Assembly: GCF_028583425.1 (NCBI RefSeq)
Contig: NC_072798.1
Coordinates: 15,378,501 to 15,442,500 of the forward strand
Length of the DNA: 64,000 bases
Reading direction: 5' to 3'
Origin: Eublepharis macularius
Taxonomy: Eukaryota > Chordata > Lepidosauria > Squamata > Eublepharidae
The notes below the pieces were generated by a model. It was not told where the DNA came from. It was given only the letters and a program-made list of their open reading frames with translations, and ran no database searches. Of the stretch, positions 1 to 11,066 are shown piece after piece. Each line of letters starts with the position of its first letter. Positions within the stretch are counted from its first letter, which is position 1. The position numbers were made by a program, and so were the translations under genes.

Positions 1-365
1 CTCATAACTCTCTCCCATTCCTCATTCAAACCCTCAAAGTGAATGCAGGGGTGTGTATAAAATAAACACTGGAATTGTCAGAAATCTGTTGGGTGCAGGC
101 TTGCCTTCACAAGACAAAGTGGGAGAGGCATCAGCAGAGAAGCATAACATTCCCCTGAACGTAAACAACATTGGGATCTCTGTTTGAAAAAATCTGCATT
201 TAAAAATTGCTTAGAAAATCTAGGAAATGTGACCTTCGAATGTGGGGTCTTTGTTTCTAGCAACCTAAAAAAAAAATTATTGTAAGCTCCACTGGGAGCC
301 TTATACAAATGCTTTGGTTGCATACCTGGCCCTCAAGGTATACGGCAAACTCCTTGGGGCAGAGA

Positions 366-549
366 TAGGGGTTGCCAGCTTCCAGGTGTTGGCTGGAGAT
401 CTCCTAGAATTACAACTGATCAGTTCCCTTGGAGAAAATGGTTACTTTGGAAGATGGACTCTATGGCATTATACCCTTCCCCTCCTCAAATCTCCAGGCT
501 CCACCTCCCAAATCTCCTGGAATTTCCCAATCTGGACCTGGCAACCCTA
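366..549. mobile_element. hAT-type MITE, TAGGG-TTGCCAG family, 184 bp
   Basis: Inverted ends TAGGGGTTGCCAG and CTGGCAACCCTA are flanked by an exact 8-bp target duplication GGCAGAGA (358-365 and 550-557). The 8-bp duplication and TIR place it in the hAT superfamily. No transposase; non-autonomous. Confidence 0.85.
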
Positions 550-557
550 GGCAGAGA

Positions 558-2110
558 CTTGTCTTTGAAGTTTATATTACTGTGTAAAAAACCATATCAC
601 CGTATAAAGTAACAGCTGGTTTGTGTTTAAAAAATGGAGTAAATGGTGGTATTATGCAGCGTTACTTTTTCAGACCTACTCTGAACACTGAGATTCTTGT
701 AAAGAATTAAAAGGGCTATTATGAGCATGACAGTTTGTAATTTAAAATAATAATAATACTATTTGTAATAATATCCTAGTCTTCTTCCAAGGAATTCAAG
801 ATGGCATACATGACTTCTCCTGTCCTCCATTTTACAACCTTGTGAAGTAGGTTAGGCAGACAGAGAGCGACCAGCACACAGTCACCCAATGAACTCTTAC
901 GCACAAGCCTGGTGCACGTGTCAACCCCATATGTTCACTGAAGGTGCAGGGAGCGAGCGTGCTGACCCTGTCCCCTACCTCTGCACGATCACCTGGTTGT
1001 CTTCCGGGGTCACCATGTGGACAAAACAGGCACAGGAAATCTCCATCTCCAGTGGTTTTGGGATGTTGCTGATTGTAGGAAGGGAGAATTTGTGTAGCCA
1101 CTTCCTTCGTGTGGTGGCCCCAGCGATTGCATGGATGCAGGGGACGGGCCAGCACACTGATTTCTGCTCTCCCTCTCCACACGTTCACAGAATGCTCGGG
1201 GCTACTATGTGCGCCAGGCTACAGCCTCTAAATAATGAATGAAAGCATTGTGTTTACACCCCCGTACCTGTACCGTGGTTGCAACTTGCCACAAACGCCT
1301 TGATGTTGCGTTTGTTTTGTCCCACTGAGATGGAAAAAATGAGCCTGGGCTGATCTTAGCTCGTTAGGTTAATTGGCTCCTGTGCTAGACTCCAAACTCC
1401 AGAATTCACCCCACAAATCAAGCATCCTTGCCCATTTTCATGTATTATGGGTATGTGAAAGAAAGCAATTATTCTAATACGCCAAGCCAGGCAAGCAAGG
1501 CTGAACACTAAAAAAAGTCCCAGTTTCTCCTGTCCCCATCCTCCTTCTCAGTGGAGTAAAAAGAAGATGCTGGGTTTGGAGGGGGGAGGGAGTTTGAGCA
1601 GAGACCTCAAAATAGAGTTTACCTGCTGCTTCTTTCTGTTCAGCCCGCAGCCTTATGCACGCAGCTACAGAGGCCTGCAAAGCCAAATCCGGCACTTGTT
1701 TGTTTCACAACTCACAAACCTGAAGCTGTTGCATTACATTAGGATTATCCTCATGTTTCCAAGCAGAAGCTGGGAAAGCAGCCAGACCCAACCCGCCCCC
1801 CCCCCCAACACACACACTTTGGCTTGAAAACAAGCAGAAGTCTACCCCTGAAATCTCTGAAAGAAACAAGAGCCAAACTCTGCTACCCTGAAGAAAGATA
1901 CAAACTTGTAAAAGTTTACTAGAGTTGCCAGATGATTTCAACAAAACTGCTGGACACACTTGATCAAAATTTGTTGACCAGCATGTCAGCAAACAGATAG
2001 GAGTGTAGGCGGGGAGTCTCAGATGCTTCACTAATGACTAGGAACCATGAACTTCACCACTATGTTGCACTGCATTTCTGCTAATGATCTATCTTGTAAA
2101 CTTGTATCGC
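558..2110. other. Intergenic, mostly unrecognised
   Basis: No gene was recognised. 802-905 carries a partial minus-strand tRNA-SINE body (CTTGTGAAGTAGGTTAGGC). The open frames seen on both strands around 830-1240 have no recognisable protein features and are taken as chance. A segment around 1919-1990 (TAGAGTTGCCAG) may be a worn end of the TTGCCAG hAT family. Confidence 0.5.
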
Positions 2111-2119
2111 ATCGTTTAT

Positions 2120-2220
2120 GGAAGTGTCCTTGATACTGAATGTGCTAATATCACACTGTGTAATCTGCCTTGGGTCTCAATGAGAAAGGTAGACTATAAA
2201 TGCCATAAATGAATAAAAAT
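2120..2220 (+). mobile_element. LINE 3' end fragment (L2/CR1 type)
   Basis: Contains the recurring LINE tail GTCTCAATGAGAAAGGTAGA followed by CTATAAATGCCATAAATGAA and an A-rich end. It has the same architecture as the tail of the longer LINE at 38972-40075, seen here in plus orientation. Confidence 0.65.
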
Positions 2221-2248
2221 AATAATGAACAAACAAAAAACGCACTGT

Positions 2249-2340
2249 CCCTTTAATAGAGGCTTATGTGTGCAAATGAATGTTGACACTTTTAAGGGCA
2301 TGGAGGAAAATAAAATCCTATTAAGCCTCTATTAATGGTA
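2249..2340. repeat. Inverted repeat, about 17-bp arms
   Basis: CCTTTAATAGAGGCTTA near 2250 pairs with TAAGCCTCTATTAATGG near 2322, about 60 nt apart. It directly abuts a CTGGCAACCCTA terminus and may be part of a worn hAT copy. Confidence 0.5.
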
Positions 2341-2366
2341 GCTGGCAACCCTAACCAAGATCTACC

Positions 2367-2727
2367 TAGGAGTGCCATTCCCCTGTCCGGGGCGGGGGAT
2401 CCTCTGCTCCCACCCTTCCCCCTGTGCCCACTTACTTGGCTGGTGGGGGGCACACTCCCTGGGGTGCACCCCCAGGCAGTGCAGTGTGCCCTTGGGAAGT
2501 GTGGCATGCTCCTGCACCCACAGTGGCCCAATTCGGGCCAAAATGCTCCCTGCAGTGGGCCTTGATGAGCGCAGGAGTGCTCCCAGGCTGCCCTTTGACA
2601 TCCCAGAAGTGACATCATCGCACAAGCCAGGGGCGTGCTCGTGCGAAGCCAGCACCCAGAGCAGTAGCGAGGTAGGTGCCAGGTTCCCAGTATCCCGCTG
2701 GGAGAGTCAAGGGACCTGGAAACCCTA
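2367..2727. mobile_element. hAT-type non-autonomous element, TTGCCAG-related ends, 361 bp, GC-rich interior
   Basis: Starts TAGGAGTGCCA and ends GGAAACCCTA, with an exact 8-bp target duplication GATCTACC (2359-2366 and 2728-2735). The interior is GC-rich and opens long chance frames on both strands; none looks like a protein gene. The interior resembles the element at 30777-31060. Confidence 0.85.
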
Positions 2728-2879
2728 GATCTACCCAATCCTAGTCTGACAAGCTAAGCTCTACTATACCACATATAAATTCATGCATGTGTTTCTGGGT
2801 TTAAAATGGTTGTGCAGCAGGCAAAAATTCAACAAACAAAGCTAATAATAGGTTTAAGATTTCCTTATACTGCTATTTT

Positions 2880-3035
2880 CTCCAAAACAAAACCACTGAT
2901 CATATTATGGTCTCCAGGGGACAAGCAATTAGTCCAAGGTCTTCCCACAAGCTTCAGTAGCAGAGTGGGGATTCGAACACGGGCCTCCCGGATCCCCTTC
3001 TAACATTCTGACCATTACACCACACTGACTCTCTC
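2880..3035 (-). mobile_element. tRNA-derived SINE, 3'-truncated
   Basis: Read on the minus strand it starts with TGTGGTGTAATGGTCAGAAT (A-box region), followed by GTTCGAATCCCCACT (B box). The promoter-bearing head is kept and the tail is lost. Confidence 0.7.
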
Positions 3036-3039
3036 TATT

Positions 3040-3908
3040 TGTTGTTTCTTTTTGAATATGAGTGTTCTGTTTTGAATCTGAAAATGATACAGTCCAGATT
3101 CAGGTTTACCATATCTGTGTGTAACTAGGCCAGAGAGTCCTGTGGCATCGTAAAGCCTAACACATCTACTATAGCTTTGCAGTTACACATTTCTAATTTT
3201 TTTTTAAACCAAACTTTTGTAATATCATCATGATTATATTTATCATAATGTACTTTTCAATCCTATGCAATTATTTTCAGTCTAAGCTCACAGCCATCTC
3301 AGCTAACTCTCAAATATCTTGGACAAAATATTTTATTATTTTACTCATGTTTTCTTCATGGATTTATACTGTCACGTCAGGCAAACCTTCCTGGGAAAGC
3401 CTTCTGTACCGCCAGCAATAAGACTGGAAGAAGGTTTTGTGGTGTGTGGTGAAATTCACATAATCACGGACACGAAACCAAACCTCAGAGCCTGCCAAGC
3501 CAGAGGGGCATTTCTTTTTCTGAACTTTGCTTTTTGCTGCTGCTACTTTTTCTCTCTTTTGAAAGAGGAATTCCTCTTTCATTTCTTTTTAACTTCTCTT
3601 TAAAGAGAAATCAGTACATTCTTTTGTAACTTCAGCCCTTGCAGTTGTTTTATGTTACACCTCAGAGAGTGGTGCTGTAGCAGAATAGAAAGGTTTAGGA
3701 AGGCATTTCCTGCCTTTGAGCACCTACAGTGTGAAATTCTGAAACTTCGCAGAACTTCCCTCCCTGCCACTGCTCTTTTCGAATATCTCTTTGATCAAAA
3801 CAGAATTGATTTGAAACAGACTCCAAATTCCTTAAAAGAGGGAAAGAAACAGATTGTAGGATTTCAGAAAGAAACTGGGAAAAGAAAAATAGCAAATAAA
3901 CATTTTAA
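3040..3908. other. Intergenic, no recognised feature
   Basis: A/T-rich unique-looking sequence. A short remnant of the retroelement tail 'AGTCCTGTGGCATCGTAAAG' lies at about 3137. The open frames around 3230-3900 have no recognisable domain. Confidence 0.5.
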
Positions 3909-4165
3909 TTAATAATAAAAATAACATTCGATTTATATACCACCCTTCAGGACAACTTAATGCCCGCTCAGATCGGTTTACAAAGTATGTTATTATTATC
4001 CCCACAACAATCACACTGTGAGGTGGGTGGGACTGAGAGAGCTCTGAGAGAGCTGTGACTGACCCAAAGTCACCCAGCGAGCTTCAAGTGGAGGAGTGGG
4101 GAATCAAACCCAGTTCTCCAGATTAGAGTCCTGCGCTCTTAACCACTACACCAAACTGGATGTCA
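3909..4165 (-). mobile_element. tRNA-derived SINE, full length, (GTT/ATT)n tail family
   Basis: The minus strand begins GTTTGGTGTAGTGGTTAAGA (A box), has GGTTTGATTCCCCACTCC (B box), a body with GGTCAGTCACAGCTCTC, and a 3' end CCTGAAGGGTGGTATATAAA. It has the same layout as copies at 18159, 35828, 46592 and 62490. Confidence 0.85.
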
Positions 4166-4767
4166 ACACAGGATCAATGGAGAATTTCCTCTGGTTTGAC
4201 ACCTGTTAACTTTCTTTGCAACCCACCCCACTTCCATGGGGATCTGGATTCAGGGGGCAAGACTGCCCACATAATACCCCATACGTGCATGTACAGCGGA
4301 TCCAGAAATCAGGTAATGTCTAGGGCAATGCTTCCATAGAGGACTATCATCGAGGCATACACCAGGGGCAAATTTCATCAGAACTGGTTACACGTGAAGA
4401 TTTTTTACAGAATAGCCGGGAGCTGATTAGACTCCTGCCGCTCTTAACCACTACACCAAAAAAATTTTTTAAAAAAATCTTATTTTAATAATAAGCTGCT
4501 TTGAGCAGGACTCTGAAGAAGTGGCATAAAAATATTTTAAACAAATTTATTAATGGCAACAGGAACAACACACACGAGTTGCTTCCTTAGAACGCCCCAT
4601 GGAGCTGTTGTGACTTACTTGACATGTATTTACTCCAGATCACCACTGACTCTTGCTGCCAAACTTCAGCTTGTGGGATTTCTAGAGACGGGGGAATTTC
4701 CTGCATTGTTTGACATCTGTCTGATACGTTTTGCATTATTTCTAATTTTGTAATTCTTATCCTATTG

Positions 4768-4863
4768 CATTGCTTATTAGAGGTCTATGTGATCTCATTG
4801 TTTTCTACTTTGCCATTTCCCCTTTATTCTCAGTGAGAAAGGTGGCTTATAAATATGTAAACT
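4768..4863 (+). mobile_element. LINE 3' end fragment
   Basis: Contains TCTCAGTGAGAAAGGTGGCT followed by TATAAAT, the recurring LINE tail seen at 2120 and 39010. Confidence 0.55.
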
Positions 4864-4982
4864 TCTCTTTGCTGCCTATAATACTCAGCCTGGCCTGACG
4901 TATTTTGTCTCACAGACCTTTTGGATACTCTTGAAATGCAGAGGACTTTAATCATATACCCCATAATACTGAAGAAGTGGGG

Positions 4983-5193
4983 GTTTTTATTTATAGCCTG
5001 CTCAATGGGAAGGGGACACCTTCATTTTCTTCTCCATTTTGTTCTCACAACAACCCTGTGAAGTAGGTTAGGCTAAGTGAGAGAGAGCAACTGGCTCAAG
5101 GTCACTCAGTGAATTTTCATGACAAAGTGAGTATTCATAGCTAGTTTCCCAATTCCTAATCCAACACGCTAACCACTACACAACAGCTGACCT
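4983..5193 (-). mobile_element. tRNA-derived SINE (A-rich tail family)
   Basis: Minus-strand SINE with head TGTAGTGGTTAGCGTGTTGG, body CTTGAGCCAGTTGCTCTC, ACCTACTTCACAGGGTTG and a tail reading TATAAATAAAAAC. Same family as the copies at 12540 and 15682. Confidence 0.75.
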
Positions 5194-5224
5194 CTCTATG
5201 AAGCAATGCAATGGATTCCAAAGC

Positions 5225-5430
5225 AGGGCCGTTTCCAGACGGCTTACTGGCCCCCGGAACGTTGCACCACGTTGCGCGGAAAACACGAAATATCATGTTT
5301 TCTCGCGCGAGTTTTGCGCGACGTCGTGCAATGTCGCACAAAACTCGCACGAGAAAACGCGATATTTCGCTTTTTCCCCGCAACGTGGCGCAACGTTCCG
5401 GGGGCCAGTAAGCCATCTGGAAACGGCCCT
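5225..5430. mobile_element. CpG-rich hairpin MITE, GGGCCGTTTCC family, 206 bp
   Basis: The entire element is an inverted repeat: GGGCCGTTTCCAGACGGCTT at the left pairs with AAGCCATCTGGAAACGGCCC at the right, and internal arms such as AAAACGCGATATTTCG also pair. Very CpG-rich against an AT-rich background. The target duplication could not be defined. Other copies are at 21256, 55012 and 58891. Confidence 0.85.
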
Positions 5431-5684
5431 GGTCCCTTTTTCTGCCTCTAACTCCACTGTCATTGGAAAAATATGGTATCTAGAGCGTGTGTGTATGTGA
5501 TTTTGTCATTTAACATCTGGCGCAAATTATTTAAAGCTATTATATTTCTCCTCACTGGGGGATGATTCTGTGCTACCTTTATGGTGTAGGAGTCTCTTCT
5601 GCATGAGCCAGTTATACAAGAGCAACTGTTATGGTCTGCACATTTTAAATCCTGGACGGGCCGTACACACACATTTGCAGATTG

Positions 5685-6600
5685 TTAAGAGTTCATTCTT
5701 CTCAGAATCAGAGAGCTTTGAGTGGCAGATGACTGCAAAGCATCTGATTGTGTAGACTGAGCTGAGAGAGGAGGGTCTTCTTTCAGTCTTAGCAAAGAGA
5801 GTGTGAGGAGCTGAGAGATGGAGTTCTCATGTAGAGCAAGTTCACCACTGGCAGGAAAACTGGGAAAGTTGGCAAGGAGGTTTGGGACATAGGTGCAGAC
5901 TCCAAAGAAATGAGTAGATCTTCTAAGGAGAGGAGATTTTCCCCTACTCATTCAAACAGGGAAGTACCTCTGGAGAGTGAAGAGATCCCTGGTCAGGTGT
6001 GGGGTGGAAACTGCCTGTGGAAACCTTTAGATTCAGTTGCCAACTGAAGGAAAGCACTTGTGTATGCAGACAGGAGGTTTGAAGTAAAGTGGGTACCAGC
6101 CTTCCTAACCCCCAAAGAGAAACAGAATACTAAAGAGAAGGTATACCCAAGTGCTTGGGGGGAAACAAGGGGACCAAAGCCTAAAAACATAAGTCTTAAG
6201 TAACACTGAAGAGCATAAGAACAGAAATCTGTCCATGTTCAGAATTTTACCTCAGCGATAGTTCTATATGTTGAATTTTACCTCAGACGTTTTCAACCCC
6301 TGGCTTCACCTGACTTTTCCCTTCTAATGTAAATAAACCTATTAGTTGTTTTTGGAAGTTTAAAAAACAACTCTGGTGCCATTTCTGTGGTTTAAGGACA
6401 AGGAACCATCATAGCAACGCTTTGGATATGCAGATTATGTGGTACGTAGTAGCCACAGTACCTGTAGGGGCCTGTGGCACAACTATAGGAAGTGAACACA
6501 GTATCCCATTCCCACAGTCTGTTTACACTCATTTGTAAAGTAGTGTGAGGCCAGATCACAGTATAGTTGTTTTCAAGGTAATGGTCAGCTTGGTCTTGAT
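5685..6600. other. Unrecognised segment, AG-rich, with a plus-strand AATAAA
   Basis: No gene recognised. The stretch is purine-rich and ends in GTAAATAAACC near 6330 followed by a TTGTTTTTGGAAG tract, resembling the end of a retroelement or LTR remnant. No matching second end or internal region was seen, so no family is assigned. Confidence 0.3.
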
Positions 6601-7749
6601 TAGAGATGGGCATGATCGGCATTACGATAGAAAAACACCCACGATAATGGCGTTCGCGTGATCGGGACCCAGCGAATCGGTGCCGTCCATGGCGACTGAG
6701 CCAGCGTTTGGGGGGGGGGCTTGATCGGGGCTTGATTGGGGCGATCAGTATCTGATCGGGGATCCAGTCACTCCAGTGCCAATAATCTATTCCCCTGGCA
6801 ACGGAGCCAGGGGAATGCCTGAGATGAGTTTGCCCTCCTTCTGTCACCCTGGAAACCCGAATGGAAGCCCAGCTTGCCTTGATCAGCAGGGCTTCCTTCC
6901 AACCACAGAGCAGCAACACACCAGTTGGGAGAAGACAGCCAGGGGAGGGAGGGGGAAGGGGGTGTTCTGTAGCCATGGGCACTCCAAATGTTTTTTGCTT
7001 TTTAAAAAAATGGGGCTTTGTAGGAGGAATGGCTGTTTTTCTGTCTGTCACTCTCTGTTTTTAACCTGCTTTTAAAACACTGTATTTTGTGGGGAAACCT
7101 CATTCACAGCTCTGTGTGTGTGTTTAAAATATGCTTTTGGAAGACTGGCTGCTTGCTTTTAAAATCGGGTAGGGAGGAATGGAGGATTCTGTCCCTGCTT
7201 TTTTTTAAAAGCTGGCTGAAACATGTTGACGGGGTGTCTCTCTCTCTCTCTATTTGGAGAGGCAGGGACGGGTTAAAAACTCCCCCCCCTCTTCTAAGTG
7301 CGTGTGTGTGTGTGTGTGAATGTCCACTCCCAGAGGGGAGGCGGCTCGTTGCCGGGTTAAAAACTTTTTCCCTCCTGCTCTAAGTGTGTGTGTGTGTGTC
7401 TGTGTGTGTCTGTGTGTGTGTGTCTGTGTGAACGTCCCGTCCCTGAGAGGAGGCGGCTCATCGCCAGGTTAAAAACTCTCCCCCCTGCTCTAAGTGTGTA
7501 TGTGTGTGAACGTCCCCTCCCTGAGGGGAGGCGGCTCGTCGCCGCCTCTCTGTGCCTGCCGGACCTGGCAGTCACTGCCACCACATAGCTGGGAACAGCG
7601 GGGCACCCCTCCGCTTTGGCCTCCCCGATCCCCGATCCACAGATTGGAAACGGTAGATGACCGGTGTGGATCGGTGATTTGGGGTCATCGCTGGCACCGA
7701 TCCCTGATCAGCTTGATCGGTAATTTTTTTTGGATCATGTCCACCTCTA
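6601..7749. mobile_element. hAT-type non-autonomous transposon, 1149 bp
   Basis: Starts TAGAGATGGGCATGATCGG and ends GGATCATGTCCACCTCTA (inverted), flanked by an exact 8-bp target duplication GTCTTGAT (6593-6600 and 7750-7757). The subterminal regions are rich in GATCGG / CCGATC repeats in both orientations, as expected of transposase binding sites. The interior holds three tandem units (7262-7545). No transposase frame was seen. Confidence 0.88.
7262..7545. repeat. Internal tandem repeat of the hAT element, 3 units of about 80-115 bp
   Basis: Each unit runs GGTTAAAAACT, a C-rich run, TCTAAGTG, a (TG)n run of variable length, GTCC, CTGAGGGGAGGCGGCTC. The units begin near 7273, 7355 and 7469. 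Length differences come mainly from the (TG)n tract. Confidence 0.85.
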
Positions 7750-8271
7750 GTCTTGATTCTAATCTGCCCTTTTCATGTAATAAACTCATCTCCTCCCTTC
7801 CCACCGGTGCATATACTTGTTTTTTATGAGGAAAGAGTTGATATTTACTTCCTCTATATCCTCTTAGGGAATCTAAAGTATAAATACAAATGCATTCTTC
7901 TTTTACATTATCCTAAATTGTTTTTAAAGTATGTAAAGAAAGGAGAAACCAATAGGCCATGCCCTTAGAATATATTTTAATTTGTTTCCAAATGAATTTT
8001 TCAAAATCACTTATTTTCTCATCCCATCATGTACCATGTTTCTCATAACAGATATTTTTTTTAAAAAACCACCCCACTGTGGAATGATAGGGATAGAGTG
8101 TGTATTTTGCAGCCACTTTTGGCAAGAACAGAAATTGGTTATGGGGGCAGGATCCAACATTATGAGAGTCCCATTTTTTTTAAAAAAGAACATTTTTCAT
8201 TCTTAAGGCTTTGTAGAATCGTGTGGGAAATCATGTGATTACAATGGCACAATATCCAACTATGTGTGGAT

Positions 8272-8528
8272 CAGGGCTTTTTTTCAGCTGGAACGTGGTG
8301 GAACAGAGTTCCGGAACCTCTTGAAAATGGTCACATGGCTGGTGGCCCCGCCCCCTGCTCTCCAGACAGAGGCAAGTTTAGATTGCCTTCCACGCCATGT
8401 GGTGCGGAAGGCAATCTAAACTCCCCTTTGTCTGGAGAGCAGGAGGCGGGGCCACCAGCCATGTGACCATTTTCTCTGAGGGCAACCCACTGAGTTCCAC
8501 CATCACTTTTCCCAGAAAAAAAGCCCTG
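8272..8528. mobile_element. hAT-type hairpin MITE, CAGGGCTTTTTTTC family, 257 bp
   Basis: Ends CAGGGCTTTTTTTCAG and GAAAAAAAGCCCTG, with exact 8-bp target duplication GTGTGGAT (8264-8271, 8529-8536). The centre is a second inverted repeat (GATTGCCTTCC / GGAAGGCAATC), so nearly all of it can fold. It produces long mirror-image open frames on both strands that are not genes. Confidence 0.93.
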
Positions 8529-9154
8529 GTGTGGATCCAACACTGATGAAATCTCAACATCCAGAGGAGAAGGTAATCAAAATATCCCTTACCAGTCACA
8601 GACTTGAGTGCCTCGCATCGCTTCTCATTCCTTGCACTAACTAAATTTTACAGTTATGTAAAATAACTAAACATAAGCTGATTTGCTTAGCTTGCACCCC
8701 TGAGGCAGTCTTCAGAATTTAGGTTTGGGTGCAGAATTTTATATCATTTTATTGGAAACAGTACACACATAACCCGTGTGGCAGTGCTTGAAACTAGCTC
8801 ACTGTCCAAATACTGTAACTGTTGAGGGGACGATGCATCAGAGGGGTCCCATTCTAGAAGCAAACAGAAGATGACCAAACCTCATTCCTGTCTCCAGTTT
8901 ATTCCTCAGCTGGGAGACATTTTAGAACATAATCTCTGAAAACTAGGGCTGCCATATTGGATCCATTCAGAACACACTGACCAGTCAGTTAACTAGTTCA
9001 TCATAGGTGAAATTCATCCAGATGCAGGAAGAACTCAAGAGATGTTTACCATACGTTTTATATATGAAACATTATTCTCCTCTGACTGGCAGAAGTTGAT
9101 CTTTTATCCTTTATAGAGTATCCTAGATGGGTAAACGATGTAAGATTGTAGCAG

Positions 9155-9215
9155 CAAAATAAAAAAGGAGTCTAGTGGCACCTTAGACTAGCAAAATTTA
9201 TTCCAGCATAAACTG
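9155..9215 (-). mobile_element. Retroelement 3'-tail fragment (GTGCCACTGGACTC family)
   Basis: Minus strand contains TCTAAGGTGCCACTAGACTC preceded by AATAAATTTTGCTAG. It is the same tail as at 10120, 13352, 20610, 37750 and 62842. It lies near the presumed 3' end of SLCO1C1. Confidence 0.7.
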
Positions 9216-9376
9216 GAAGAAATCTCACTAGTCAATGACAAAAAAAAACCCATACATGTCAGGCATAGTTACACTTCAGCTGTGGTAACTCAGTGTTTTC
9301 CAAACCAGTCACACCTTCCATTGCAGTTTCTTTCAGGAAGTGACAGGAATGGTTTTGCTGCATTTCAAAAATTCCA

Positions 9377-9612
9377 TTTATTTACTTGCCAACTCAAATT
9401 TACATTCACCCTTTTTTAAAAAATAAAGGCAAATGCAAAGTTGTTTTTTCCAGGCCTCAACAGGTTCTAGAAAGCCACTGTACAAAATTACAGGCAAAGA
9501 GAACCATCTATAGTAAACAGTTACATCCAGCTGTCTTGTCTTGGACACATCAGTTTATCAAGGAGTTTAGATCAGAATTTCCCAGATCGGATACAAGGTA
9601 TCTTAAGTTGTC
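9377..9612 (-). other. SLCO1C1: SLCO1C1 3' UTR up to first candidate poly(A) signal
   Basis: Downstream of the stop codon the minus strand reads AATAAA at 9382-9377, a usable poly(A) signal about 230 nt after the stop. Another AATAAA lies near 9196, but inside a dispersed retroelement tail. Which one is used cannot be told from sequence alone. Confidence 0.45.
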
Positions 9613-9835
9613 CTAAAGCCGTGTCTCTTTCTCTGGCCAGTAGGTTGTCTGAATCAGGTGGTCGCTGTTGACAAAGTTGTCTGTCTGGTTCTTAGCAGAG
9701 GTTGTCCCCCTCTGTCCACTGGTGACAATGCTTTCATTGTGCGGAATATACCTTTTCTTTAGAACAATCAGGACAGCAACACTGAGAAGAGTGGACATGG
9801 TGCCCAAAGCAATGGTCAAACCCAGATAGATGTAC
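9613..9835 (-). CDS. SLCO1C1: SLCO1C1 coding exon 14 (TM12, C-terminus, stop)
   Basis: 223 nt from CTCACAG to the stop codon at 9615-9613. It encodes helix 12 (YIYLGLTIALGTMSTLLSVA and VLIVL), a basic juxtamembrane KKR, and a polar cytoplasmic tail ending KETRL. The last residues T-R-L fit a class I PDZ-binding pattern, as does human T-Q-L. PDZ binding is inference from that pattern. Confidence 0.96.
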
Positions 9836-9893
9836 CTGTGAGGTGAGAAGGAAGTTTGAATCCTTTACATAGCTTGATAGGCTTGTGCTACAG

Positions 9894-10041
9894 GCTGATT
9901 CCACACACGTTGGAAAATGCACTTTCAATCCACTTTATCAATCATTTGAGGTGGATTTTTTGTTCCGCACACAAAAAAATCCGTTCCAAATGACCTATAA
10001 AGAGGATTGGAAGTGCATTATCCAACGTGTGCAGAATCACT
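9894..10041. mobile_element. Hairpin MITE, GATTCCACACACGTTGG family, 148 bp
   Basis: GATTCCACACACGTTGGA at the left pairs with TCCAACGTGTGCAGAATC at the right. The inner arms CACTTTCAATCC / GGATTGGAAGTG also pair. Located in the first intron upstream of coding exon 14. A shorter relative is at 10394-10472. Confidence 0.75.
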
Positions 10042-10117
10042 CACAGAGATTACCGATTCTCTTCCCAGCACAATCAATATCCTCCCCTACATGCTAGCTC
10101 TCTTCTTCAGATGCATG

Positions 10118-10248
10118 ATCCGAACTGTGCATCTGAAGAAGAGAACTTGATTCTTGAAAGCTTATGCTACAATAAAATTGGTTAGTCTTAAAGGTGCTAC
10201 TGGACTCTTTTTGATTTTGCTACTACAGACTAACACGGCTAACTCCTC
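10118..10248 (+). mobile_element. Retroelement 3'-tail fragment (GTGCTACTGGACTC family)
   Basis: Contains GAAAGCTTATGCTACAATAA, GGTTAGTCTTAAAGGTGCTA, CTGGACTC and CAGACTAACACGGCTAACTC. This is a very widespread reptile repeat tail, probably from a Penelope-like element, though the family name is uncertain. Confidence 0.65.
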
Positions 10249-10393
10249 TGGATACATGCTAGCTGAAGATCTAAATAGACTCTCTATGGAGTCTACTTGA
10301 CCAGCTAGCCACCACCACACAAGGATTCTGCTACTATGTCAGGCAACGTCCTATAGTGTACCTAGCCATTTTTAACAATGTGAGGCCTTTCTA

Positions 10394-10472
10394 TGGCTGC
10401 TTTCATTCACATGGATAATGCACTTTCAAAGTGCATTGAAAGCGCATTATCCAATGTGTGTGGAAGAAGGCC
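10394..10472. mobile_element. Short hairpin MITE, 79 bp
   Basis: GGATAATGCACTTTCAA pairs directly with TTGAAAGCGCATTATCC, giving an almost loop-free hairpin. Related to the element at 9894-10041 through the TGCACTTTCAA arm and the outer TGTGTGGAA motif. Confidence 0.7.
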
Positions 10473-10904
10473 ATCAGAGTTAGCCAGCTCTATTTCAGTG
10501 GGCAGGCTACTCCCAGAAGGAAAATGAGTATGCCTGGAGATGGATGGGCCACTTGATCACAATGTGCAAGATTAAGAATTCATCTCATTGGCAATGGCCC
10601 AGTTCCTGAACAGTGCTTGGCACCATGGAAGCACATCTAGCTGTGGACTAGCACGGAGAAAAAGGTACCTAAGGGCAAACAAAACAAGACTCTGGGAGTT
10701 CCACAAATGGATCTTTGTCCGTTGCTTCTTGAAATAGAAAAATAGCAGGGGTGCATGTGTAGGGTGGAGACTTGGGAGGTAGCTGCAATGTCAGCAACGG
10801 CAGTTATATCAGTATATCACTTCTGGGTACAACAGAGAAGTTAATGAAGAAGAAGGGGGGCTGCACCAAGGCAAAACGAAGATGAAGAGACAATTGGTCT
10901 GCAT

Positions 10905-11066
10905 GGGTCAGTCACAGCTTCTAGGAGCTCTCTCAGCCCCACCTACCTCACAGTGTGTTTTGTTGTGGGGATAATAATAGCATACTTTGTAAACCGCTCT
11001 GAGTGGGTGTTAAGTCATCCTGGAGGGTGGTATATAAATCAAATGTTGTTGTTGTTATTGTTATTA
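10905..11066 (+). mobile_element. tRNA-derived SINE, 5'-truncated
   Basis: Begins at the GGGTCAGTCACAGCTTCTAG body, runs through AACCGCTCTGAGTGGGTGTT and ends TATATAAATC plus (GTT)n. The head with the A/B boxes is absent. Confidence 0.8.

Noticed and set aside
8266-8599. Overlapping mirror-image genes on both strands
   Set aside because: The sense and antisense frames encode nearly the same residues because the DNA is a hairpin MITE. The same is seen at 5225, 11462, 44730, 57343 and 58891.
1-9376. A second SLCO1 gene downstream of SLCO1C1
   Set aside because: Neighbouring SLCO1A/1B genes are expected in this direction, but no membrane-helix exon, signature or Kazal exon was found before the left edge.
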